Notes: generated from the letters alone by a model not told the origin. Positions 1-11,620 are shown, counted from the stretch's first letter. The stretch is 64,000 nt of DNA from Anastrepha obliqua (GCF_027943255.1 NC_072893.1:28914001-28978000), one strand, 5' to 3'. Program-made: numbers and translations.

Positions 1-767
1 ATTACTTCTTTGATTTTTTCTGGTTCATATTCAGAATAATAGGTCTGTTTATATTTTTTTTGGTTTTCTTGAAATATTGGCTCGGTGAGATTGAATAAAT
101 ATATTATCCAGTAAAGGGAAGATTTTCGAAAGTGGACATGCTATGTGGTACTGAGCTTGATGTAAAAGATCGTGTTTACCTTACCATTTGTAAAATATCC
201 TATTTATTCAATTTCCAGAATACATTTTGGTTGCTTGAAAATACATATTTTTGCAGTAAAGTAATCCTCTCACTGGCATTGTCTGACTGATTGTTTTCTG
301 CTTTTTAAAACGTTTCTTGCACAACAAATTTGTTCCAGATCTTTAGCCAACTTTTCTATTAATCCAACACTTATGGATGCTGACTTCCCATTTTAATTTT
401 TTTTTTTTTTCAGAGTATCTATTAATTTGATTTAGAGCGATTTGTTCAGAGGGGCATACTAATGGAGTGTTGGATTTTTTTAATAAATACATGGGCTACG
501 GCAACACTTGCTGCAACTTTGTTTTTATTTGAAGCTTTGAAGCGCGGGACAGAGCGGCTCCAAGTGATGGGGATTTTTGCTGTTATGAGATGAAATTCCG
601 GATTAATTATCCGTTGAATTATTATAATTGTTTAGGTTATAAAATGTAAAGGTGCATACGTAATATAATAAAAGGAAATAGTTAAATGTGAATATCTTTT
701 CGTTTATTTACATTATCAACGGAAGTTAAGTCTTTTGTTCTGAAATTTTTCTTAAAAAAAATAAATA
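1..767. other. AT-rich noncoding DNA
   Basis: No open frame with recognisable protein similarity, no RNA gene and no clear transposon end was seen here. It reads as ordinary AT-rich intron or intergenic DNA with homopolymer T runs. Confidence 0.6.
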
Positions 768-848
768 ATTGGCGCGTACACTTCTGTTAAGTGTTTGGCC
801 AAGCTCCTCCTCTTATTTGTGTTGTGCGTCTTGATGTTGTTTCACAAA
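768..848 (-). mobile_element. SINE 3' fragment
   Basis: The stretch reading ATTGGCGCGTACAC, then GTGTTTGGCCAAGCTCC, then GTGCGTCTTGATGTTGTT matches the 3' end of the SINE at 43411-43692 and, in reverse complement, that of the SINE at 48604-48832. Only the terminal part of about 80 bp survives, so the tRNA-like head is missing. Confidence 0.65.
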
Positions 849-1792
849 TAAATATTACTAACTCATTTCGTATTTTTTGCTGCTATGGTTCTTTTTGCTT
901 TATTTTTTGAGTATTTTGTCATTTTTTTAACCGCAAATAAACCAGTTTCAATTATTCAATATACCATTTTTGGACATTATTTACTTATTTTTCGGGAATA
1001 CTAAAATCTTTTTTAATAAGTTAAAGAATCAGGAACCCCCAGCCACCTGCGTATAATAAAAATTTGCAAGGGTTCATACAAGGTAAAAGAAAACAATTAT
1101 AATATTACCGTTCGTCTCTAAAAATTATTATAAAGACATTAACAAGTTTTGACTATTTACTGTTTTTTTTTATAAAATTACAGTGCTCTTCTATACTGAA
1201 TACAGTAAACCAATTTAAAATATATATATATACATATATTAATATATATAAATCATAAAAAATCATAAAAATATAATTCATTCTATAACAAAGACAATAA
1301 TAATCCACGTTCCCACGCCAATCGGTTCTACGTAACCGGAACGACCCAGATATATATCCGGCCAAGGACTGTCACTTTAGCAGCATTCCTCGTTTATGTA
1401 TGGGGAATGTTTATGCTGCTACAAAAACAACAAGAATAATAATAGTCCAAGTTTCGAGCTTTGTACAAGATTTATAAAAAATCGTCGAATTTTCATCAAA
1501 ATCTCCGACATTTTAATAGAAAAAAAACAAAAAAAATAGAGCCCAGTGGATGAAGATTCTCAACATCGTAGGCACGCTTTTGAGTGACTTCAAATTTGCG
1601 CCTTATATTAAAATTTAGTATAAATTTATATAAAATTTTAATTTAATTTAATTTTAATTTATATAAAATTATACTATATAAATTTATACTAAATTTTAAT
1701 GCTGTTATGAGATGATATAATTTTATAAAAATTTATTCTAAATTTTAATGAGTTATAAAACTACGTACCTTGAAGTTTTTCAAAGATTCTGA
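849..1792. other. AT-rich DNA with an AT inverted repeat
   Basis: No gene is recognised. Around 1605-1700 the sequence TTAAAATTTAGTATAAATTT is followed by its reverse complement, giving an imperfect AT palindrome. Near 1440-1510 there is a degenerate match to the internal minisatellite of the element at 9671-10595. Confidence 0.5.
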
Positions 1793-2501
1793 TTAAGGGA
1801 TTAGGGGTAGTCAGATGCCCGAAAAAATGATAATTTCCAATAATTTTTGTTTGCTAGTCAATTGCTTTATTTTACTAAAATAAAAACATAGCATGTTTCG
1901 ACTTAACAAAATTTCAAAAAAAAAAAAATAATAATAATCATTGTAAAAGTTATCGCTGTTTGTCTGGAGCCAGTTTCTCCAGAAGTCCCTTGCGGCGATC
2001 ATCACAAGTCCTTGGAGATTCAACTAAAATCAATCGAACAAGAGAAATTAGTTTTATTAATAGATAATCTTGTGCCTGATCGAAGCTTTTTCTTTTTCTT
2101 TCAAAATTAACAATATGGCGGCGTCAGGAAAAATTTTTCAGATTTTCGAGAAAAAAACCTACAATTAATTGTGAAAAAAATCGAAATTTTTGAAAAAAAA
2201 TCCCTCGATCAGGCACGAGTTTTTTATATTTTTCAAAAGCAGTATGAATTTTATTGAAATCTACCAAGCAGTTTTTAAGTTACAGTGATCCCCAGTTCAA
2301 AAAACATAGTTTTCAGAAAAACGCATTTAAAGTTTTGCTATCGAGCGCCGGAGGGCCCTTTGTTAATTGTTGAATAACTCGAAGAGTATTTCTCGGACTC
2401 ACTTCAAATTTTCACACAATATTTTTAAGATATTATGCTTTAAGCAAATGCAAACAAAATATCAAATTTTTTGAAAATTCTGACTACTCCTAACCCCTTA
2501 A
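1793..2501. mobile_element. TTAA-flanked non-autonomous element, copy 1
   Basis: TTAA at 1793-1796 and again at 2498-2501 bracket about 700 bp. The left end reads AAGGGATTAGGGGTAGTCAG and the right end is its imperfect inverse (CTGACTACTCCTAACCCCTT). Inside is a GAAAAACGCATTTAAAGTT motif that recurs in the elements at 14114, 16697 and 56496. TTAA target duplication is known for piggyBac-type transposons, and these carry no transposase. Assignment to that superfamily is inference from the TTAA flanks alone. Confidence 0.65.
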
Positions 2502-3878
2502 AAAGTTGGATATTTGTATGACATTTGTTTTTTTAATTTTTGTGAATTTTGCTTCACTATACTTTCATGAATAAATGCAAAAAAAAAAAATTTTAATTTG
2601 TTAATTCGTCGCGCTCTTCTTAAAATGTATGTGCCTATACACCTGTGTTCGCAATAATAGCAGTGCGACATATTGCAAAGTTCTGACTGTTTTTTGTATA
2701 GAACTATAGTTTATATTACAACAAAAGTCAAATAACTTAAAGTTTATACAACAACAAAAATCAAATAACTTAAAGTTTCAAAGATTGTACAAGATTAAAA
2801 AAAACTCGACAAATTTCCATTAAAATTTTACACTTTTTCTTTCTTGCATCTTTAGAAAAATTTGAAATTGCTTCATTATTTCCTTGTTTTCATTTTTACT
2901 ACTCTGCACTTGAACAAATGAGTAGGGGCAATGTTTCCGAACAATAAAAATTTAGATTTCTGTTGTCTGTCTTTTCAAAAGAGTACCTTTGTTTGTAGTA
3001 AATAAATATTAAGCGCTTGATGTATTCCTGGAAATATCCAGTTTGTTTGCATCTACACACTGTTTTTGCTTGCTCAATATTTAAATAAAAAAATATTCAA
3101 ATAAAATTTGGAAGTACAAACATTCTTATGTTAGTTTGCGTATATACATATATATTTATGTACATATATTTATATTTGATATATGATTTGACATACATAG
3201 AATGTAATATAGCGTCATGTTCCAAATAATAGACATATATAAATAATGAGTCGTTTAAAAAAAAGCCAAAATATCAATAGATATCATACATTTTTTTAAT
3301 ATAAAAAGTTAGAGGAACTATAAAAAATATAATTTTAAGTTGTATTCAACCATCCTACAAAGTGCAGTTCACGAACAGACCTAATTTGTCAGTTATATTT
3401 TCAGTGTAACAAAACCGCATACAAAATGCATCTAACAAAACAAAAACGACCACTGCTCAAGAAGCATCTATGGGAGTAGTAGCAGTGCAACAGAAGTGTA
3501 CTACTCTAGCTGGAGTACCAAGGCCAAGTTTTCTGCTACTACTTCAACTACAGAGACTACCGAACATTTATTTTTGGCTAGGATTTGAGCTGGACGATAT
3601 ATACAGATTTGCCAAAGAATTCTGAACGGACCAACTATCTCTATCTCTGTCTCTATTCTTTCCTATCTCTTTCTCTGGTACTTTTTAATACAATGGGCTT
3701 TTTAGCCTGAGTTTTTTAGGAGCCACCAAATCTCCTGGTGCTCCTTGGCTCGGCCTTTTCAAATTTCAACTCTGATCTACGAGCATTAACGAAACGTTGC
3801 GTGGAGTGGAGTAAAACTATTGATCGTGCGTTTTGCGCTACCTGCTCCACTGCTACTACTAGTAATGCAAACCCTGGT
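2502..3878. other. AT-rich DNA, simple repeats
   Basis: No gene is recognised. At 2652-2690 AATAATAGCAGTGCGACATA resembles the sequence at 49645-49670 and may be a shared transposon terminus. A CTCTAT/CTCTGT microsatellite lies near 3635-3675. Nothing else could be assigned. Confidence 0.45.
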
Positions 3879-3940
3879 TTTATAGTCCTTTGAATTTCGG
3901 TATAATAAAGTGTAAGGTTAAAGACGCTCAAAAGAAGCTT
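3879..3940 (+). repeat. Dispersed core repeat, copy 1
   Basis: The motif TTTTATAGTCCTTTGAATTT followed by GGTATAATAAAGTGTAAG and a CTCAAAA block recurs, diverged, at 9770-9850 (inverted), 30160-30260, 42018-42115, 43745-43850 and 54630-54715. At 9770 and 30160 it lies inside or beside CACTTGTGCTC terminal-repeat elements, so it is probably an internal piece of that family. Confidence 0.6.
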
Positions 3941-4045
3941 GACAAATATTTAGACCCAGCTTCATCGCCAATTTGTGAGGTTCTTCTTGATTTGGCGCAC
4001 AAATGAAGTTTTTTCATATTAAAAATACATTCAGTAATTTGTAAT

Positions 4046-5018
4046 TACAGGGTCCGGCACTCGAAGTGTAATCAATTAAAAAGGCCATAAATTTAGTTTG
4101 GAAAATTACGTTTATTCAAATTACTTTTATTCACATTTTGCCTTGATTATGGCCTTGAGACGGTCCAGAAACGAATCGCAAGCTGCCCGAATGTGACTTA
4201 CAGATATTTTGGCTCACTCGAGGACGATGGCTTTTTTCAGTGCCTCGAGACTGGTGAATCTTTTAGTTCGGACCTCGCACTCCAAATTCTTCCACAGAGA
4301 ATAATCCATCGGATTTGCTTCTGATGAATTTCAGAGCCATTGTGTGGACGTTATGAAGTTCGGAACGTTGTTTTTTAGCCATTCTTGGTTCACTCGAGCT
4401 TTGTGAGACGGTGCCGCGTCCTGTTAAAATGTCCACGGTCTGCCACCGAAATGTCAGGCTCGATGAAAACGATTGGAAAGCGCCCATCTGCGGTTACAAC
4501 CGCTACAGCGACCCAAACCATTATCTGTGGTGGGTACTGCCTCTTGTTGGCCAATCGATGACTCAAATTCTCGTATGAACGGTCGGTCAAATAAACCCTA
4601 TCGTTTTGGGAGTTTACTCCTTCGTTCTCTCAAGTCTGACTTGTTGCTGCTTTGGTGTGAGATCATGCGTCTTTTGGATCTTGTAAGGCTTCGCTTTGAG
4701 ATCATTTTTCAGTATGCGATGGATGCTACGGTATTTTACGTACGATGTATATGGTACGATATTTTTAGTTCTTTCGCCATTTGATTGACATTTCGTCGGA
4801 GATTTCGCTCAAGCCGCTTCTTCACTTTTTGAACCATTTCACGTGACCTTGCAATCTTCTGATGACCACCTCTATGACGTTTCGCGATGCTACCAGTTTG
4901 AAACCCTTGTAAACAATACTCTGGACTGTCATTTAGTCAACTAGCAAACAGCTGATGTTCGTGCATCAGCTGCGCGAGCTGCCTGAAGTTGGTTACACTT
5001 CGAGTGCCGGACCCTGTA
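4046..5018 (-). mobile_element. maT-type (DD37D) mariner, degraded
   Basis: Near-identical inverted ends reading CAGGGTCCGGCACTCGAAGT lie at 4048 and 5016, each flanked by a TA duplication (4046-4047 and 5017-5018). The element is 969 bp, shorter than a usual full mariner of about 1.3 kb, so it carries internal deletions. The transposase remnant reads on the minus strand. The near-perfect ends suggest it may have been mobilised as a deleted copy. Confidence 0.9.
4132..4900 (-). pseudogene. maT/mori-like mariner transposase remnant
   Basis: A DDE/D transposase would cut and paste its own element. Visible blocks in order are a helix-turn-helix region near 4780-4880, YPPQIMVWVAV at about 4540, QDAAPSHKARVNQEW at about 4410, NPMDYSLWKNLE at about 4310 and a C-terminal LDRLKAIIKAK at about 4150. 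The second and third catalytic Asp are 37 residues apart, which is the DD37D spacing of maT/mori elements. The first Asp block (the usual SDE motif) is deleted, a second deletion precedes the QDAAPSH block, and several stops occur. It is not functional. Confidence 0.85.
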
Positions 5019-5403
5019 CATACCAAGGAGTGACCGCTTGTAAAAAAAAAGTTTAATGTTAAATATTCGCATTGGTAATCGAACCAAGAACCCACTGCCG
5101 GTATATCTCGCACAAAAACAATCGGCTGTATTTATGCACGAATTTGCCAAAATTTAATCGATTAATTAGTAAAAACCCAAATGTAGAGTAGAAACGAAGG
5201 AAAAACACTAGACAGCATTGTATCGCGTTCATTTGTCTTAATTATGCTAATCAATGCGTCAGAGCAGCGCTTGTGGTTTAATAAAATATTACGCCACACA
5301 CCAGCTTTTTAAATGATTCCATTAGTAAAGTTCGTAAGTATTTTGGTGGCAGGGCTTTCGTTTACATTTTGTATTATATTCTGTTGAATCTACCAGGTGC
5401 GCC

Positions 5404-5966
5404 AATTCTTCTTCTTCTTGGTTGGCACGATAACCGCTTCAGCGATTTTTGTCGAGTTTAACAAAGCGCGCCAATTGTTTCTTTCTCGTGCTAAACGGCG
5501 CCAGGAAGAACACACCAAGTGAAACCAAGTACTTCTCCACCTGAACTTTCCAACGCAGAGGAGGCCTTCCTCTTCCTCTGCTACTACCAGCTGGTACAGC
5601 TTTGAATACTTTCGAGCCGGAGTGTTTGTATCATGACGGGCGACATGACCCAGCTAACGAAGCCGCTGGATCTTTGTTCGTTGCGCTATGTCTATGTCAT
5701 CGTAAAGCTCATACAGCTCATTGTTCCGTCGCGTACGATACTCAACGTCACCAACATGCAGAGGTTCAAAAATCGTTCGTAGAATCGTTCTCGCCAACAC
5801 TCTAAGGGACGCCTCATCGGATATTGTCATCGTCCACGCTTCTCCGCCCTACGTTAGGACGTTAGGCATGATGAGAGCCTTGTAGAGTGTTAGTTTTGTT
5901 CGTCGAGATAGGACTTTACTACTCAATTGCCTACTTAGTCCAAAGAAGCACTTGTTGGCAAGAGAG
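5404..5966 (-). mobile_element. RTE-type LINE, 5'-truncated
   Basis: The minus strand encodes the C-terminal part of an endonuclease/reverse transcriptase protein: blocks like RRTKLTLYKALIMP, then NNELYELYDDIDIAQR, then RRLARERNNWRALL. The same protein end is encoded in the plus copy at 61655-62161 and more distantly at 23287-23795. The 3' end is a short (GAA)n-type tail seen as TTCTTCTTCTT at about 5408, as expected for RTE elements with a short 3' UTR and a simple repeat tail. Frameshifts and stops are present. Confidence 0.8.
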
Positions 5967-6879
5967 ATATAATAAAATATCACAAAAAAAAATGTCTGTA
6001 AGAAGAATCGAAAATGCGACCACCTGAGAGATAAGATAATACTACACTGTAGCAGCTATTGCGATGGTCGCAGCTGCATGAGAAACGCCAAAGTTTTGTT
6101 TTCTGGTTCGAAAGTCTTGAAAAGATATGCAAAGCGTTCTAACTCGCATCTGTCAAATTCTCTACTAAAGTTCCGAATCATCGAAAAATGCATACAGCGT
6201 CGGAAACTTGACGTTTCTTAGGGTGAAAAAGACAAGTTGCACTTAGTAGAAATATTTCTAAATGCTCTTGAAGCGCCCCAAATTGGTCTCAAATAATTTT
6301 CCTACAGGGAGCGTACCAGATTTTAAGCAAACCTACATACAGTGCAAAGGCAGACAATTCTGCGCTTTAACTTCACTAAAAGTGCGTTTTTATGGTCATC
6401 GTTCTTGTTGCAATTGCTGTATTTACTTTAAATCACAGCGACAATGACGACAACAACTAATTGAGAATGAATTGACATGGTTGTAAATGTGAAGTCAGTG
6501 ACTTGAGCTGAGATAGGGTCATTACAATTGGTTCGTTTGAATGAAGTGAACATGAGAATAATTTTTATTTCTCAACTTGTTTCTACATTACACTTTCTAT
6601 GTTATTTAAAAAAAATTACTGTCAATTCAACCAAGGCAAGTTCTAAAGTGTCATACTGTTGGTCCGTATGTACGAATGGATACTTACTTACGTAGTATTA
6701 CGTCAAGACAATCGCCCGTAAAAATGTTGATATGGAAAATATTTTATTGAACCAGATCTCAATGAAATGTATGAGGGGCGATTACAAAAATTCGCGGAAT
6801 GAAAAGAAAAGCTTGTGAAATTAAATATTAAATTAGGCCTAATACACTTTTTATACCTTTAAACAATCAAAAGAAATTA
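5967..6879. other. Unassigned noncoding DNA
   Basis: No gene or element boundary is convincing. A GAGGGGCGATTACAAAAATT stretch near 6774 looks like a possible mariner terminal repeat, but I found no partner end. Confidence 0.4.
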
Positions 6880-7080
6880 AAAACGCATTAAAAATTGTTT
6901 TCAAATAGAAGAATTCGAGCATTTACTTTGTATGGAAGAAAAGATGTGACCCCTCGGCGAAAAAAAATGGGCAAAAATCAACAGTATTTTATTTCCAATT
7001 GAAATTTGCACGTTGTTATACTAAAAGCATAATTAGAAAAATTCTAAAAATTTTGGTTAAAGAGTTGAAAGTTTCGATGC
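6880..7080 (-). repeat. Dispersed core repeat, inverted diverged copy
   Basis: Read on the minus strand, the order is a TTTTAGTATAA block, TTGATTTTTG, a CATTTTTTTTCGCCGAGG block and TTTTCTTCCATA. The same order is found in the foldback at 43745-44065. It lies just downstream of the cecropia-type mariner remnant. No ends could be fixed. Confidence 0.45.
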
Positions 7081-7329
7081 AATTTTTCTAGGCCTTCTGG
7101 AGAGATAAGACGACATGCAAAATAAGCAGCCACAAACAAACGTTAACATTCACAAATATGAAACGAAGGGATGCCTGCAGACTTACAGCAGTGATAACTG
7201 GCTTCTGGTCTATAGCAGAGCAAGCAGCCAAAATGGTATCCCTTACAATTCATAGTGTCATAGTTGTAATCAACCGGCGAAAAAGGAAAATATCTTCCAC
7301 CACTTCTTCTGTGAATGACCTGTCCTATG

Positions 7330-7440
7330 GAAGGCGAGGATGCTAACCATTGGCACACCGCTTTTTGAAAACCTCGAAGAATTTAAATCTCCCCAAAGAT
7401 TTTCAATGAGGTTTAGGTCGCGTGTGTTCTTTTGACGTGA
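7330..7440 (-). pseudogene. Tc1-like transposase scrap joined to mariner
   Basis: The minus-strand frame reads RDLNLIENLWGDLN. This is the third-acidic-residue block (the usual PDLNPIENLWG with Glu) of Tc1-type DD34E transposases, not of mariners. It directly follows the mariner text NWLNEWITSK, so two different transposase families are joined here. The piece is about 35 codons, without start or end. Confidence 0.6.
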
Positions 7441-8400
7441 TCCATTCATTGAGCCAATTTGCGATGGTCCCTTAAGAAGGGAACCGCTCTCCAATAAGGG
7501 CTGACTGCATTGATCGGAACAGATGGTAATCCGAAGGTGCAATGTCTGGTGAACACGGCGGATGAGGCAAGATTTCCCAATTCAGTCCCTCTCAATATTT
7601 CTGGACCGATTTATCAACGTGGGGCCTGGTGTTGTCATCAGCAAAATCATTTTGTCATATATACCGTCCTTTCCACCCGCTTTTCTTTGAGAGCCCGATT
7701 CAAACGCATTAGCTGCAGTCGGTAACGATCGCCAGTGATGGTTTAATATGGTTTAAGGAGTTCATAATAAATGACACCGTTCTTATCCCACCAGATGCAC
7801 AACATAACCTTTGAAGCATGAATATTTTTTTTCGTTGTCGATGGACCTGGTTCACTTGGCAGGCTCCAACAATTTCGACGCTTAGGGTTATTATCATAAT
7901 AGAACCATTTTTCATCGCCAGTGACGATACGATGCAGAAAACCTTTTCTTTTTTGCCGTTTAAGAAGCATCTCACAAGTCATCAAACGTCTCTCGATATC
8001 CCTCTCCTTCAGTGGCACCCAGTTACCTGCTTTCTGAGCCATTCCCATCGTGTGCAAACGTTTACCGGTGGTTGATCTTTCAACATCCAACTCTTTAGAC
8101 GTATCATCAAGTGTTCGACATGAGTCTTTATCCAATAATTATTGTAGTTGAGAATCTTCGAATGTTTTCGGTGCCCCTTCGCGATCTTTATCACTCATGT
8201 CGAAATTGCCACTTTGGAAGCGTCAAAACCACTCTTAACAAGTCGTATTTGATGTAGCGTGATTACCGTCAATATTGATCAATATACGACACGTTTCAGA
8301 TGCACTTTTCTTTAAAAGGTAATAAAGAAGCATGACTTCCCGCAAATGCTGTTTTTCGGGACGAAGGTAGACATTTTTGACGTCTTTACGCTTCAAACGA
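7441..8400 (-). pseudogene. Cecropia-type mariner transposase, broken
   Basis: Starting near 8375 with MSTFVPEKQHLREVMLLYYL, the minus strand shows the helix-turn-helix half, then a WVPLKERDIERR linker, HRIVTGDEKWFYYDN (first Asp), MLCIWWDKNGVIYYELLKP, a DDNTRPHV block (second Asp) and [12 protein letters not shown] (third Asp). Second and third Asp are 34 residues apart (DD34D, true mariner). At least two frameshifts and several stops interrupt it, and the C-terminus is replaced by an unrelated Tc1 scrap. I could not find terminal inverted repeats. The wording resembles the cecropia subfamily, from memory of the family only. Confidence 0.85.
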
Positions 8401-8579
8401 ATACCTCATATGATGCTGTTGTGGCATTTCTTTTCCTACCCTTAACAATTCTGGTCTTTTATTCTTTATAAGAAATATTCCGCTCACCTTTTTGGCAAGA
8501 ATTCATTTTGGTCCGATCCACAACATCGTGTGCTGGTTACGGTTCGGGCTCGACCCGTTCTCGGTCTGGTTAAATATTT

Positions 8580-9078
8580 TTTTCTCTTGTTCACTCCTCT
8601 CGGGAGCATAGGGCCTCGGCAAGACTCAGTCTTGCGTTGACTTCGTTAATCTATTTTGATTTTTGACAGTCCACCAGTCGTTGCTTAGGAACAACGACTT
8701 CTTACTGCTTGGAGCGCCGTCTGTGTTTCACATTTTTCTCCCACAGAAGGATCGCACAGATGGTTGAGGGCTTCGTTAAATTTGATGTGTCTGCGTTATT
8801 ACCGCGGTTGCCCGCTTCCTCTTGCTGCCGCCACTGATGCAATGTGTAACTGTGTGTTTTTGCTTGTTTTAGCAGCCACAATGCAAATAATGCGCTGACT
8901 ATTGTGCCGGAGTAATGGTGGACAGGATACGTTTTTTGGGGTTGAGGAATGAGATTTTTTTTTGTAGAAACAGAAAGAACAGCGAGGACCATGCTTTACG
9001 TTCTACGTGGGATTCGAACCCACAATCTCTGGGATGGCAGGGTAGTGCACTTACGCTAGACTACCGAGGCCGAGGTTA
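8580..9078 (-). mobile_element. tRNA-headed SINE-like element
   Basis: On the minus strand 9075-9003 reads like a tRNA: a D-arm-like GTAG...CTAC pair and a perfect T arm with a GTGGG/CCCAC stem around GGTTCGAATCC, which is an ideal RNA polymerase III B box. The acceptor and anticodon stems do not fold, so it is not a working tRNA. About 400 bp of unrelated body follows, ending in a T-rich stretch. The boundary at about 8580 is a guess. Confidence 0.55.
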
Positions 9079-9670
9079 AATATTAGCACGTAGCACAATT
9101 TATGCATTCATACCATCGGTAACAGTCCAGTTTCGTTTCGATCCCGTTCCAGTCAAAGAAATTTGTATCTTAAACACTACTCCTTTTTGGTTGTTCCACA
9201 ATGTTTTATTGTCAGCACTAACCACTCGAAGCTTCTCTACAAGTGCATTTAGTCCGCTCACCGCAATCACCCAACATTATCCGCCGCTCGTCGACCAGGC
9301 TCAATATTCTTTTAGTACTTCGCCAATTCACCTCATTTCGATCGTTTTGATGATTTAGTCTACATCGATTTTCCTTATTTACCTTTAATTTTGTTGTATC
9401 TGAAATTTCGCTGCAAAATATTCAAATAGTACGAGTATTAACCTTTATTAATTTAAATTTTCGGCATTTTTTCTACCTATTGTTGATTTTCATTAACATT
9501 AATATGCTAATTGGCATTTTAAATTTCGATTCTCCATTCGATTATAATTTTATTGTTGTCGCTGTTGCGGTTTTCGTTGTCTGCGACTGTCTGCCATGCA
9601 TAGGGTGAATGCTTTTGTTGCGCATTATTTTTTTATGGATTTTCTATTTGGGTATAATTTACTATACACA
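9079..9670. other. Unassigned AT-rich DNA
   Basis: No gene, element end or strong repeat was recognised. The piece at about 9230-9370 is somewhat less AT-rich than its surroundings but has no long open frame. Confidence 0.45.
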
Positions 9671-10595
9671 TACACTTGTGCTCACATAATTAAGTAATTT
9701 TATCTCCTATATAAAGCACCTGTTCGTAAGTCTTTTATATGAAAGAAAATGCAAAATATCGCATGTAAAAAAATTGTCAAAAAGCAAAGCGGGTTTTGAG
9801 AGCCTTCAAACGTACATTTCATTACCACAAATTGAATGCGCTATATAATAAAACTGCATACCCAAAATGGTTTGAAAGATTTTGATTAAAAAAAAAAAGT
9901 TGGAGAAATTTTTGAAATTTGTGTAAATCTCGTACAAAGATTGGAACTGGGTTATAATATAAAACTTTTTCGAAATATTTTGATTAAAAAGTTGAAAATT
10001 TTGATGATTAATTTTTGAAATGTATTAATTTTTTTTGGGTTTCGTATAAAGTTTTAAACTGAGCTTTAATATAAAACTGCAAACCTAAAATTTTTCGAAA
10101 GATTTGGATTAAAAAGTTGAAAATTTTGATTAGCATTTTTTGTTATTTTTTAAATTTTTGTGGATTTGGTATAAAATTTGGAACTAGGCTATAATATAAA
10201 ATGCCTACCTAAATTTTGTCGAAAAGTTTTGATAAAAAAGTTGAAAATTTTGGTTATCTTTTTTTGAAATTTATTAAATTTTTTTGGTTTTCGTACAAAG
10301 TTTTGAGCTGGGCTTAATATAAAACACCATAACTAAAATTTTTCGAATTATTTGGATTAAAAAGTTGAAAGCTTTGATAAAAAAGTTGAACTTTGATTAA
10401 AAAGTTGAAAATTTTTTATCATAATTTTTTGAAATTTATTAAATTTTTATGAATGTCGTGCAAAGTTTGGAACTTTGACTAATGAAACTTTTTTATACAA
10501 TGTATTTTTATAAAAAAGTAACGAAAAAATGTCGCATGAAATATATTACGGCTATTGTAAAATGATAGTGCCTTAATTATATGAGCACAAGTGTG
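9671..10595. mobile_element. TIR element (CACTTGTGCTC ends) with minisatellite
   Basis: The left end reads CACTTGTGCTCACATAATTA from 9673 and the right end is its imperfect inverse TAATTATATGAGCACAAGTG, ending at 10593. TA precedes the left end; the right flank is TG. No transposase is encoded. Partial ends of the same type occur at 29988 (left) and 46721 (right). The ends resemble Tc1-like terminal repeats, and an inverted copy of the dispersed core repeat lies at 9770-9850. Confidence 0.7.
9862..10480 (+). repeat. Minisatellite of about 115-125 bp inside the TIR element
   Basis: About five diverged tandem units each contain a TTTTTCGAAAGATTT block, GATTAAAAAGTTGAAAATTT, a TGAAATTTATTAAATTTTT block and TCGTACAAAGTTTTGAACT ahead of GGGCTATAATATAAAAC. 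Unit starts fall near 9862, 9967, 10090, 10208 and 10333. Single diverged units are visible elsewhere, for example at 30120-30160 and 39905-39985. Confidence 0.75.
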
Positions 10596-11401
10596 TGACT
10601 AAGTTTATCTCTGCAATCATCGGACAAGCTCCAGTTTGTATTATGTTGAGTAGACACAGAGTTTTGCGCACTTTCGAATATTTCTACACTTTGTCCCCGA
10701 TCGCCTCCTCACTTCAAATGTATTGTTAAATAAATTTCATATATGAATATAAATATGAAATTTTTTATACACACATACACATGTATATTAAGTGGTAACA
10801 CCACTCCGAGATTTTTGAATAATCGTAAACAATGTCTAGTTGGTCTTATAATAGCTACACGAATATTTCAAAAGATTAAATTCTTGGTTTTGAAGCAGGC
10901 ACTCGGAGCCACTCGTAAAACTTTAAACGCATTCTTCTGGAAACCTTTTTTTTCAAGCTACCTGAACAGATTACAGATGAAAAAACTGTTCATACTTCAA
11001 TTTGTATTAAATACATCTAAAAAAAGTCTTTGCCTCTCATCGCCCCGCATTACAGCTACAAAAAAGTTCGTATTTTAGTTGTTTGAATAACTGATTTTAT
11101 GATCAATACAAAATATCTTTTTATCTCGATCGTTTTTCATGACAAATATTCACGTAACTTGTTTTTGTCACAGCCAATTGTTTAACAACAAAAAAAAATA
11201 AAAATAAAAAAATACAAAAAAGATGTGATTCACACTCCATACATTCACTTCAATACCCTCAATGCATTCATTAGTGTAATTAAATTGTTTTCGGGCAATC
11301 CAGAATTTACTGTTGCAATTTTCTTTGGAAATTATTTTTTATGGTAGATTTTTTTTTTTCCTTTAAGGTTGTAACAAAACGCCGTTAACTCATTTCTAAG
11401 A
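10596..11401. other. Unassigned AT-rich DNA
   Basis: The 111-codon frame at 10743-11078 has no recognisable domain and low-complexity flanks, so I do not call it a gene. No element ends were found. Confidence 0.45.
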
Positions 11402-11620
11402 TACAAGGTGGCGCAAAATTAATCATCAATTTTGGTTTTTTTATCACTTTTTTTATTAAATAAAAATATTTTTTTGAGCGATGGAGATCTTAATTTTGAC
11501 CTTAACATTGTTTGTCTGTTTGTATACAACAGCTTTCTACATGGCAAGTGTCAAATATGAAATGTCACGCAAAAAGTATAAATTCTACGATCGGGTGATT
11601 AATTTGGCGCCACCCTTATA
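11402..11620. mobile_element. MITE with GGTGGCGC ends, copy 1
   Basis: The ends CAAGGTGGCGCAAAATTAAT and its inverse ATTAATTTGGCGCCACCCTT bracket 215 bp, with TA at 11402-11403 and 11619-11620. There is no coding capacity. A second full copy is at 47654-47858 and a degenerate one, sharing only the interior, at 46735-46915. TA duplication points to Tc1/mariner-type mobilisation. Confidence 0.85.

Noticed and set aside
3455..3880. GTAGTAGCAGTG and its inverse CACTGCTACTAC as ends of a 400-bp TIR element.
   Set aside because: The inverted match is short, made of a simple trinucleotide, and no target duplication was found.
6774..6800. GAGGGGCGATTACAAAAATTCGCGG as the end of the cecropia-type mariner.
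   Set aside because: No inverted partner was found upstream of 8400, so the link is not supported.
9003..9078. A functional tRNA gene on the minus strand.
   Set aside because: The T arm is perfect, but acceptor and anticodon stems do not pair and a repeat body is attached, so it is a SINE-like head.
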